Made by a program: the position numbers and the translations under genes. A DNA stretch of 64,000 bases, taken from the NCBI GenBank assembly GCA_028564705.1, contig JAPXFQ010002381.1, positions 1 to 64,000 on the forward strand. Direction: 5' to 3'. Below the pieces are notes generated by a model that saw only the letters and a program-made list of their open reading frames with translations, did no database searches and was not told where the DNA came from. Below, piece by piece: positions 1 to 11,900 of the stretch. Within the stretch, counting starts at the first letter, position 1, and every line of letters begins with the position of its first letter. This stretch comes from Apricaphanius iberus. Its lineage: Eukaryota; Chordata; Actinopteri; Cyprinodontiformes; Aphaniidae.

Positions 1-600
1 TAATGATTCAGGAAAAAGACCCAACAACAACAACAGCAGCAAATTTAAAGCTAAAGAAGAAAAGTAATAGACTCTTTGTTTTATTATTATTAAGATAGAA
101 AACTTTTATATGTCCCCCAGTTAGGAAATTCTATTAAGACTGTTTTATTCCTACAATGTTATGTTGTTGGTAGTCTATCATCTATATAAAACCGCTTTAG
201 TTCTGGTTTAGGTAGACTTGATGGTACCTGGAACCTAGATAGCTCATAACAAACTGTTTTGAGATGGAGAGAGCTCTCAGCTTGACAGAACAAAACTTTT
301 CCGTCATACGTTCACAAATGTGAACATATGGATTTGGGTTAGAGTTGGGCCAGTTTAGTTTTCTTGTTAAACCCGCTAAATACTTACTCTTTTTTTCCCC
401 ATCTTTGACAGTGAAAACACATTCTCTTTTATGAGTAAACAGTGTCAGGGGTCTGAATTCGGTTATACACCCTTCCTCCTTTTTTTCTATCCGTCATTTC
501 TTTTTTCCTATAGTTGCCATACTTTTTTATTATTTCTCATTAGCAATTTAGATTCAAATTAATAGAAAGTTGAGACATCTCTGAATTTATGGATTTATAT
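1..600. other. AT-rich non-coding flank, presumed fbxl13 intron
   Basis: No exon, RNA gene or clear repeat could be supported here. The stretch is AT-rich with short poly-T runs. Because fbxl13 runs off the left edge on the minus strand, it is most likely intronic sequence of that gene. Confidence 0.4.
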
Positions 601-819
601 CTTAGTCTTAGTCCACTTTATTGTCAATCAAACCATACAAAAGTACATTACACAACAGACTGAAATTGCGTTTCTCCCGTACTACAAAGTGCGGTTTAAA
701 ACTAAACATTAGACTAAACATAATACAAATATATAGACGAATGATAATCAGTGACCTTACAGTAACCAAACTATCCTACTCATATTCATCAAGGGAAAAA
801 GCGTTATATGGATTGCGTG

Positions 820-1430
820 CGTCTTGCTGTGGGTTTAACAGGGGCAATGCGTTCTGCGCCAGAATCACCCTGGCAAAGCAATGGTCTGCTATGCTGTGGG
901 ACCATCGTGTTGTTAGTGGGCTGAAAATGTATAGCCTGAAGGGTCTTACGGCCTCCTAGCAAAGGTGAGCGATACTCATCAACCAGACTTATTCAGGCGC
1001 CGCTATGTTGAACATACGGCCACGGGTCGTTCCCAGACGTAAGACCACCCCACCCCAGCAATCGATGAGATGACGCCGGCAGGATATAACCAGAGGGTAA
1101 GAGCGTAACAAAGGAATGTTTGGGGAAAGTCTATATATGTTTGAGCGACGCACATCAACCAGACAAATTCAGGCGCAGATATGTTTAACATATACTGTCC
1201 CCAACCCTCTGAGCGTTATCTGATACTGGTTCTCGGCCAAATTGTTCATTATCAAACGACTCGATCAAGAACAGCCTTTTGTTGCATGGGGTTAAATTGG
1301 GCATTACGAAACAACCGTTTGATGCGGAGCGTTCGTAGGGGGCTGTAACCCTGAGACGCCGAGTTGAGTGGAGGCCTCTTATAACCATGCACTGTTGTGT
1401 AAAAAAGAAGCTCGTCCTCATCCTCAGAAC
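820..1430. repeat. Unidentified CpG-containing block with paired direct repeats
   Basis: The base composition changes from AT-rich to a mixed, CpG-containing sequence. A segment of about 50 bp at 967-1016 recurs at 1143-1192, a 176-bp spacing. Both copies contain CATCAACCAGAC, then ATTCAGGCGC, then a TATGTT-AACATA core, with about 80 percent identity by eye. The small open frames across it on either strand resemble no protein I know. I cannot assign it to a named mobile element. Confidence 0.4.
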
Positions 1431-1795
1431 TAAACCTTGATTTCTCTTAAAGCATAGTTTTTTAGTGTTTTCTTTTTTTTCCTAAAATAGAAAGAACCTT
1501 TCTTGCTGGTGCAAAATCACTCTCACTCGCCTTTTGCATCCTTCTTTTTGAGAATAACATAAGTTCCTGGCATTGTAATACAAACTCTCTACAATTCTAC
1601 CTTCTTTCTCTGCAGAGGTACATAGCAAACCTTTTTGCGGTTAGAAAAAGTCTAATTCTGTGTTTTTCTATAATTTAAACAAGCTTTCCATCACCTTGAT
1701 ATCTCTTTACTGCTGTCAAGTAGAGAATCGTGCATACACGGAGGAAGCGTGCTTTCAATATAAAAGCGGCGCAGGAAGTTATCGTACTGAAATTG

Positions 1796-2137
1796 TTTTT
1801 CACCGTATTTAAGAAGGTTAACTGAAACATACATGCAGATAGTAGCTGTTTTTGTATAAAAACCCCAAACAGATGCATTTAAAGTTTTTAAAAGGTATGA
1901 ATAGTTTGTTTTTCCCCGTATTTAAGAAGGTTAGCTCAAACATACATACAGATAGCAGCTGTTTTTGTATAAAAGCCCCAAACAGATGCGTTTAAAGTTT
2001 TTAAAAGGTATGAATAGTTTGTTTTTCCCCGTATTTAAGAAGGTTAGCTCAAACATACATACAGATAGCAGCTGGTTTTGTATAAAAGCCCCAAACAGAT
2101 GCGTTTAAAGTTTTTAAAAGGTATGAATAGTTTAATT
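1796..2137. repeat. 113-bp tandem repeat, three copies
   Basis: The start motif TTTTTC(A/C)CCGTATTTAAG occurs at 1796, 1909 and 2022, which gives a unit of exactly 113 bp. Copies 2 and 3 are almost identical; copy 1 is more diverged. Each unit contains a TATAAAA(G/A)CCCCAAAC segment that looks like a TATA box, plus GATAG(C/T)AGCTG. Immediately downstream (2137-2230) a degenerate repeat of about 35 bp begins TTAATTATCA(C/T)GCATTGGGG. Confidence 0.8.
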
Positions 2138-2499
2138 ATCACGCATTGGGGAAATGTGTTTAAAGCTTAATTATCATGCATTGGGGAAACGTTTTTAAAG
2201 TTTTTTGAAACGTGTTTAAAGTTTTTGAGCTTAATCATCGGTTTTTACACGTCATGCTTGGAGAGATAGGTTTTAGGTATGATTATAAAATAAACACATT
2301 ATATGGAATGTTTAATTATAGAGATTACTTATAGAGTTTTTATTTAAAGAGCAAGAATGTCACCTTTTTTCAGCCCTGGATAGGAGAATTACTGCGCTTC
2401 CCTTCTGCTTTTACACGACCTGCTCCGACGCTTTTCTGAAGGAAAATGAATCTCATGTTTTGGCAGAAGAAACACCGACTCCTCCTTTCCTACAAAACC

Positions 2500-2640
2500 A
2501 CGCCTCAACGCCGGTTTGACGAGTGAGTTTGACAGAGAGTTTTGACCGCTGGTAACCCCAACCCCTCCCTAACCGGCGCCAGCTTGACGAGTGAGTTTGA
2601 CAGAAAGTATTTTGCCCGCGGGGGCCTAACCCCTCCTTAA
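2500..2640. repeat. Direct repeat of about 70 bp, GC-rich
   Basis: The motif TTGACGAGTGAGTTTGACAG occurs twice about 70 bp apart (near 2516 and 2585). Each copy is followed by a TTTTG(A/C)CCG-type stretch and then an AACCCCTCC stretch. It stands out from the AT-rich surroundings. Its function is unknown; it may belong to the same element as the upstream tandem array. Confidence 0.5.
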
Positions 2641-2944
2641 TAGCTTATTTGACCTTTTGAGTGACCTCTATACCCCCCTACTCCTCCCCCAACCACCTGT
2701 TAAGTTAAGCCTAGCACAGCGATGAAAACCCCCCATCTATTTTATTTAATCGCCCCGCCCCCTTTTAATCCATCAAACTTCGATTAAAAAGTGACAGATA
2801 ATGGGTCCTTATTTCTTCTCATAATTGAATGCAGGATTGCATTTAATCAACATGAATGTCTTAGCCATAAACCTTCATATATAATCAAAATTTTTCAGAT
2901 GCAAGATTTTTTCCAATATTATATAATATACTTTTTTTACTTAC

Positions 2945-5900
2945 AGAAACAAATAAGCACTCTGACATGTTGAGTTCCTGCAGGTTTCTGCACTCACCTA
3001 AAAGAAAAAAACAACAAAGAAGCAGAGCAGGGCTTGTTAAAGTCTTTTTATATATACTTTTGCACAATAAACCTTGATACACATACAATTCATGTAAAGT
3101 TTCTTTTGTCTAATGATGTGCTGACGTTAGGTTTTTTCTTCCCCCCCCCCAACAGTGTAAACAGAAGCCGTGTTACATCAAGACTAACACTTCTGCCTTG
3201 TAGACAGCAGACCAGAGACTTTCATAACAGATTCCAGCTTTGACTCAAGCTCCTGTTGTTGAAACTAAAACCCCTGAGGAGGTCAGAATGCGTTTGATCT
3301 CTGCTCTCATTTTAACCTTTGTGGTTCTCTCGCTGACTACGTCCATTGAGATGAAAAGATCAGGGAAACGTAGAGGCCCTAAAGGTGCGAGGCAGAAGCT
3401 TCCCTGGGAAAGGTATGGATTCAAACCTTTTTTTTTTTACAATTTCAGAGACTTCAGCATTAATCTATAAATAAGGACAAGCTGTAATTTGATGTTGTTT
3501 GCGTTTGTTTGAAAAAGCTACAGATGAGAGCGTTTTGGCATCACGGCAGATCAGGTTCTCCTGGGAATGTAACTGCAAACTGTTCCGAGATTTTTAACCC
3601 CCCTGCCTCTTTGCAAAACAGCTCGATTGAATCAAATAACAGAGAGAACATTTTTGAACACAAATTTATTAGTCTTGCTATGAACATTCAGACTATGACT
3701 GAACTAATCCCACACATGAATATGCCTCGATTCAAACTATTCCATTGTAGCTCTTGCTGTACGTTCAAGGTTGCTCGAGCCACATTTTTCCCCATCAACT
3801 CTGACCAAATTCCACATTCCTGGTAAAAAGAAAAAACAACAACAAAAAAACTAAGAGACCCAAAGCACGATGCTGATGCCACCATGTTTCACCACGAGCA
3901 TGCTGTATTCAGGATGATGTGCAGTGTTTTCCTCCACATAGAGCAGAACTTTTTTTTTTTTTCGTTGCATGGTTTGTTGGACTCGTAGTCTACATGTTGT
4001 CAGACAAGTTAAAATTAAATGATTTCTTGATTCTGTTTAACCCATTTCTTTATTGGGTGTGGCTAGTGAAACTGACCTCAACTGTACAAAAAATACGGTT
4101 AATCACTATTATTTCATGATTTAAGTTTTTTTGATTATCTGAAACATGCAAGTGTGACAAAAAAGTAAAAGTACTAGAAATCTCTCCTTTTTTTACATAA
4201 TTTTCCTGAACTGAACAATTTATACGGCTTTTCTTATAAAACACTTTTGTGTTTATTTACAAATTATCAGAAGCTGGACTTTGTCTTTTTCCAAAGGTTA
4301 CGGATGAAGGCTCTGAGGCGTCAGAGCAGATCAGGCATTTCTGGCATTGAGACACCAAGCTGTTCACAGATTACACGATCCGGGGAAACATATGTGGACT
4401 GTGAGGAACGTCATCTCACTGATATCCCCAGGTCAAGTGCCTGGTCAAGCACACCAAAGCACCTTCTTCTGGCCCGGAACAGAATTAAAGCTCTCCGAGA
4501 TGGAGCTTTTGTTGGTTATGAAAGTTTATCCAGTCTGGATCTTCAACAGAATCTGATCTCTCAGGTGGAGATTGAGGCCTTTCAGGGCCTGACACATCTA
4601 ACAACCCTTCTACTGCAACACAACCTACTGAGAACGCTTAGCGAAGAGGCCCTCATCCCAATGCCAAACCTTCGCTATCTACGTTTCCATGACAATCCCT
4701 GGAAATGTTTCTGTCCAATGGAAAGCCTCATACGTACTCTTCAAGTCCCAAGCAACCGTAATCTAGGAAAACACGCCAAGTAAGTGATGCCACCAGATAT
4801 TTTACTAGGCAGCGATAACTGTTTACTGTTCACATCTTAATATTTAATCTTCTAGGTGTGCAGAGCCCATTGGTCTTAAGAACAGGAAGCTGAAGATGAT
4901 TGATCCTGATTTACTTTGCAAGGAATTAGACCCAACGGGTGACCCAAATGTCAATGTCACACACCCTATAGAGCCCATTCCAATCCGTGGCAAATCAGAC
5001 GCCACCACGCTGTGCCACACCTACATTTTCCCCCGCGCATGGATGGACTGCAAGAACAGAGGTAAGTTTAGGCTTTATTCTCTCACTGTTTTTCTCCCCA
5101 TAGAAACTCCACATGGTGTGGTATCTGCTCAGCTATAATGTCCCCTGCTGGATGGGGAACATCGGTCCATCCATCCATCCATCCATTTTCTAAACCGCTT
5201 AATCATATAAAGGTTCTCGGGGGGCTGGTGCCTTTCTCCAGCTGTCCACGGGCGAGAGGTGGGGTACACCCTGGGCAGGTCGCCAGTCCATCGCAGGGCC
5301 TAACATCGGTCCAGATGATGCTCAAAGTCACAGAGCATCCTCCATGCTGTCTCTTCTCTGTCTTCTCAGACCCCCAGACGGTCGTCGCAGATGACCGCTT
5401 GTACTGAGCCAGGTTCTGCCGGAAGTTTCTTCCTGTTAAAGGGGAGTTTTTCCGCTCCACTTTTGCTACATCTTTGCTCAGTATGAGGGATTGCTGAGGA
5501 ATTGCTGTGGTTGGAGTCTGCATGATCCGGGCACAACCTCATGTCAATGACTCATTACAATCTACTGGTATTCCTTACATAGAAAACTTTTAACTGATTG
5601 GAATGTTTGTATCATCGTATTGAAATTAATTTTGTTGTAAAGTGCTTTGAGATTATACTTGTTGTGCATTGGCGCTATATAAATAAAAGTGAATTGAATC
5701 ATTTCCAAGGATCAGTTTGATTAACGACTATCACGGGCTCTAAAGTTGTACTGTAATTATCAACACATGGTCTTATGTAAGATAGGGGTTATGAAAAATT
5801 ACAAACCGAAGGAGAGCGGATGATTCATTGCCGTTGCATTACTGGAAAGGATGAATTTACTTTTTTAATTTATTTTATTTTTTATATTTTATTGGGAAGA

Positions 5901-8900
5901 GATCAAATGAACCAATGCACATCTGATTAGGTGCGATTAGGACTCAGATTAATATGAGCACCTTATAAGGTTGTAGCTAGAGTTCTGGCCAGTGTGTTTG
6001 AATAAAAATATTTACATTTTCCCTATAAATAGACTTAATCAGTTATCTGTTACCATTATGCCACAAACTTCTGCTGGCTAGAGTCCTAGATTTATTTGAA
6101 GCTGCAGTTTGTCTCTCCTGCAGATGATGCAATGTAGAACCCAAGATTATCTGTTACCTTTAATTCAACAAATCATATACAGGCAAATAAGTTGTGTTTT
6201 ACTTTATTTAGTCACCCCTTCTTCCTTGTGTTTAGGTCTAACCGAGGTGCCTTCAGGTATTCCAGAGGATGTTGTTCAGGTTGATTTGTCGTATAATAAA
6301 ATCAATCATCTCAAACCAAAAGATTTCCAAGGAGCAAGAAGCCTCAGAATCCTCAACCTCAGCAACAACAATATGGAGCGGATTGACACAGGTGGGTTCT
6401 CTCATTAATGCTCACATGTTCATCAACATTACTGAATAAAACAACATGTCCTGTATGTAATCATCAAGGATAATACCCAGAATTATATGCTACACACATC
6501 CAGTTGTGTTTATCTTAATCTGCAATCCAAAAGGAGAATAAACAATTGCCGTGGCTTCGGTTTTCCCTCTTTTTTCATTATGAGTGGTGGCAGGGATTCA
6601 GCCATCTATGTGTACACAGTCTTAGCTTTATTTATGATGGGTTTTACAAGGAGATCTGCTGATACATAGCATCTCTGTCTTCCAGTAAATCACAGACCAT
6701 TATGCAGTCTAGTAAGAACTGAATTTAACATCAGCAAACCAGCAACACATGCTGTTATGCTGCAGACTATTTAACTTTAAAGTCAGGACTCGGTTCTGGG
6801 AAAGATATAAAACCAAACTTTAACAGTGTTTTACTTCTAAGTTTAAAACCTAATGGGATTTGCCCAACAGCCGTGACATAAATGCTGTAGATTCTATGCA
6901 ACTCAGTCATTAACTGAGAGGGATGTGTTTTAAATAATAAAAGTATCCAGTGAGATCTTTCATTCTGAGACAAAACGGGAGTCAAACGGTCCTTAGTTAA
7001 TGTCAAGTGCAGAAGATATTGTGAATGCTGGCTATGTTCCTCTCTGAAAATCTGGGTAAAATGGCCTGTTCCTGACATTGTTTAAAGGAACCTTGATTAA
7101 AACTTGAATTGAGAAAGTTAAACATATAAAGTAGTGCCAAAAATAACTGGCTACTTTGATGATTGATTGCAATGAAATGGAAACAAAAACTGCAAAGATT
7201 TGGGGGGGCATTGCAAAAACTACTCTTTGAATGGAGTGAGGGCCATCCAAAAGCCAAGCCAGCCAACTTTAATTATATAGCACTTAAAAAACAGCCTAAA
7301 CTGAACAAAGTGCTGTACATTAAATACAACAATATAAAATTCAGAAATTAAAAACAGTAAAATAAGATGGATAAAATATAAGGCTGTTAATGACAAATAA
7401 AACTGAAATAAACTGGGCATACTCTCAATCAACTTCTGAGCCAAATCCTGACTGATAGCAACCCATTCTTTCATAATCACTTCTTTGAGTTTATCAGAAT
7501 TAGTGGGTTTTTGTTTGTCCACCCGCCTCTTGAGGATTGACCACAAGTTCTCAATGGGAATAAAATCTGGGGAGTTTCCAGGCCATGGACCCAAAATTTC
7601 AACGTTTTGGTCCCCGAGCCACTTATTTATTACTTTTGCCTTATGGCTCGGTGCTCCATCGTCCTGGAAAATGCATTGTTCTTTACCAGATTGTTGGTGG
7701 ATTGTTGAAAGAAGTTGCTGTTGGAGGGTGTTTTTGTACCATTCTTTATTCATGGGCAAAATTGTAAGTGAGCCCACTCCCTTGGATGAGAAGCAACCCC
7801 ACACATGAATGGTCCCAGGATGCTTTACTGTTGGCATGACACAGGATTGATAATGGCGCTTACCTTTTCTTCTCCGGACAAGCCTTTTTCCAGATGCCCC
7901 AAACAATCTGAAAGAGGCTTCATGGGAGAATATGACTTTGCCCCAGTCCTCAGCAGTCCATTCGCCATACTTTCTGCAGATCAATCTGTCCCTGATGTTT
8001 TTTTTGGAGAGAAGTGGCTTCTTTGCTGCCCTTCTTGACACCAGGCCATCTTCCAAAAGCCTTCGCCTCACTGTGCGTGCAGATGCGCTCACACCTGCCT
8101 GCTGCCATTACTGAGGAAGCTCTGCACTGGTGGCACTCCGATCCTGCAGCTGAATCCTCTTTAGGAGAGGATCCTGGCGCTTGCTGGACTTTCTTGGACG
8201 CCCTGAAGCCTTCTTAACAAGAATTTAACATCAGTCCTTGAAGTTCTCGATAATCCTATAAATTGTTGATTTAGGTGCAATCTTAGTAGCCAAGATATCC
8301 TTGCCTGTGAAGTCATTTTTATGCAACGCAATGATGGCTGCACGCGTTTCCATGGTTAACAATGGAAGAAGAATGATTTCAAGCATCACCCTGCTTTTAA
8401 CATGTCAAGTCTAACCCAATCAGCCTGACATAAGATCTCCAGCCTTGTGCTCCTCAACACTCTCACCTGAGTTAACAAGACGAATACTGAAATGATCTCA
8501 GAAGGTCCTCTAATGACAGAAATGAAATGCAGTGAAATCTTCATGGCAAAGAAGGACTATGCAATTCATCTGATCACTGTTCATAACATTCTGGAGTATA
8601 TGCAAATTGCTATTATAAAAAACGTAAGCAGCAATTTCCAATATTTATGTAATTCGCAAAACTTTTGGCCACGACTGTACTTGTGCGTAGAAATGTTCCC
8701 ACATATACATGCGTACACTTCTAACTGTACGCATGTACAGCACCTACTTTTAGAGTGGAGGAACTGCAACACTGAAACAGTTTTACTTTAACAGAATATT
8801 TCTCAGCAGTTTATCACCTCCGCCAAGGAGCTCATGTTGGCGTCTGTCTGTCTTTTAGCAAAGAAAACAGTAAAGTTATGGACAGATTTGCAATAAACTT

Positions 8901-11900
8901 TTAGGAAATGTTGGAAATTTGCCAAGAAATACATCATTTAATTTTGGGGGTGACCATGCATGCAGATCCTGTCCACTTATCAGTGAAGCAGGTTGTTTCA
9001 TTTTCCATGCATACTTATGGAAGCAAAAGCAGAGTCTCCAATTACGCATGGCCACTCAAGTGATGAGGAACTGAGAGGCTTTAACAATATTTTTTTAATT
9101 TAAGATTTCCAAACTACTTTTTGCATACTTTTTCCTGAAGGAATATAATGTTGCTGTTAATTTTTAGAAGAATATGAAGTCAAAAACATCCTAATACCTT
9201 TCAGGAATGTATTTCTGAGAAGTGACCTAACACTCTCTGTACATCATTTTGAAGGGCCATCTATACTGTGAGGACAATAAATATTTCATCCAGGATCCGG
9301 GTATCTCAACTCACAGACACAGAGTAGCCAGCAGATGCTAATGCTACTTAGCCACGTCAGCATAAATTACAGAGACTTGGAGCTGACCAATCTGGCTTCA
9401 GGCCAACACCCCCCTTATTAGAACACACTCCTGTAAATAAATCTGATCTGGAAATGTGGAAGTAAATAAATGTGGGTAAATGTATAAATAAATGTTACAT
9501 TAAATATTTTTTCAAATGTTTTTCCAGATGTATTTTTTCATTTTCAATTGTATTTAGCAATTTATTTATTTAATTATGTCCATATTTATTTATTTATTTT
9601 CAATTTTGGTAGAGCTAGTTCTCTATACATATACCCCCCGTCCCCATCACGCAGTAGTTGTTTTCCTACTGCAGACATAATGAAATGTGGCAAAGAATCA
9701 TTTAATTTGCTGTTTTTAACTTCTGTGGAAATCCTTAACTTCTTTCAACAAATTAAATAAGTTAAATTCGTACTGAACATTGCTGTTTGGTTCTATCAAC
9801 TCAGGGAGAACCATTAAAATAAATAGCTCCGCCTGGGAGAAATTGAAAAACAAAGTAAATGCGATTGGGACTGTGGAGATGTTCCTGTTGGACATAAAGA
9901 TAAAAATGGTTCGATATCAAACTGAATACAATAAAATGTGACTCAGCACACAGCTGGGTCAAGTCTTCTACTGAGGTTGTTCTGATCATCATATTTGACA
10001 CTGGTGTGGCCATGCGTGACCGGAGACACCGTTTTTGCTGCCATAAGTACTCAAGGAAAAAGTGACAAACTGCTTAACTGATAAGCGGGACCATTGTCAC
10101 AGTACAGTTAGCAAACCTTTTTTTTATAAGTGTAACAACTTCCTATTACGTATTTCTTGGAAATGTTTTAACATTTCCTGAAAGTTAACTGCAAGTCCGT
10201 CCTTAACTTTACGTTTTGTTTTGCCAAAAGACAGACAGACAGCAACATGAGCTCCTTGGCGAACGTGATGAAATTGATGAGAGAAATATTCTGTCAATTA
10301 AAAATGTTTCAGTGTATTTCAGCTGCATTTCCTCCATTTCAATACTATATGTTGTGCCTACGAACAATTAGACATACCACACAATGCATAGAATTGTTCC
10401 TACGCACGAAATACGCACAGATCTGTGCGTAAGCACGGTTGAGAAATGAGGGCCCAGGACTTTAATCCAAAAGCAAACACATGGGTTGACATTAAGCATG
10501 ATTTTTCTCAGTCAAAAAACAGGAAATATAGAGGAAGTAGTCCAATTGACTTGGGCCTGAATACCAGCTCTCAAGTATCAGATGTTTGTTGGCCATCAAA
10601 GGCAAATGCAAAGTAGTTCTTAGAAATCGTAGTAGTACAACCAAATTTTAGAGGAGTGATTCATAGGAAAGAAAAGTTAGTAAACATTTTTTTTTGTTTA
10701 TACAGTAAATGTTTACTTTATTAAGAAAAATACACAAACTGCTCACAGTTTATTACTAATAATTTCTTGAGTGCATAGAATAAATTTAATAAGATCGTCT
10801 TATGTTGCTTTAAAATAGAACACACCGTGTTATTAACGTATTGTCTGAAAGCAGAAACTATCATCAGGGTTTTCAGCTTCAGTTTATTCAATTAGAAAAT
10901 GTCAACTTCCGTGTAAACATAAAAGGCATAGTTAATTTGCATCCTTCAATCATTCATCAGTCATTCTCTTTTAAAATGTTTTTTGGTATGGGGGAACATT
11001 TTTGTTGTATTACATTGGTGGACCTCTGGTTTATTAATTGTCTTCTAGGCTCCTTGTCTGGGCTTTTACATCTTCATGAGCTGGACCTGTCATTCAACAG
11101 TCTCAGTTTTATCCAGCACGGGGTTCTTGACGATTTGTACTTTTTATCCAAGCTAAAACTAGAAGAAAACCCTTGGATGTGCGACTACAAGTGAGTTCTT
11201 TTCCAAAACCACTTACAGAGCATTCTTTAGGCTTACACTAACAATTGCTTACTTTTTTCTTCCCCAAGTATCCACTACATGGTTTATTGGCTACGTCTGC
11301 ATCCAAGAGTGAAGCACTCTGGCCTGCTGTGCCAAAAACCTCTAGAATATATTGGTGAGACAGTGGAGGACTACATGCGATTTTACAACAGAGAGTGTCC
11401 TAAGGATAGACAGCTCAGCAGACCGGATCAAAACGAGGAGAACGGCGAGCTTTGGGGCACACCAATGGAGCTACAGGGAGAAGTAGAGGAAGAATTGGAG
11501 CCGAGCCACCTGAGAGCGCCACAGAAATACCAGATCTTTAGACTGGCCTGAGATTTTTTTTTGCAAAGACTCTTTTTCTTACTTTCTTTCAATACAGTAA
11601 GATTGCAAAGTCACCTTTTAATTTTTGTCTGCATCATATGCCAATTCATAATAGGCAATACCACTGTGGCTGGTGTGACTCCTAATAATTTCATATTCTT
11701 AAATTCTTCTGCTTAGATGTCTTAAATCTGATTGCATTTGAATTTTGGAACAAGTAATAGGTATAATAATAACCCATAAATAAAGAAAAAAAACTCACAG
11801 ATATATTTTAAACTGGACCATTTTAACAATGGGCAGCCACGCAGGTTCAGGTGTGTCACGAAGGGTCGGTAGCTCTGTAGTATTTGCTGCACTGTACCAT

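Noticed and set aside
621..959. 112-aa plus-strand open frame
   Set aside because: It resembles no protein and has no splice sites or signal; it overlaps the unexplained compositional block, which is reported as such.
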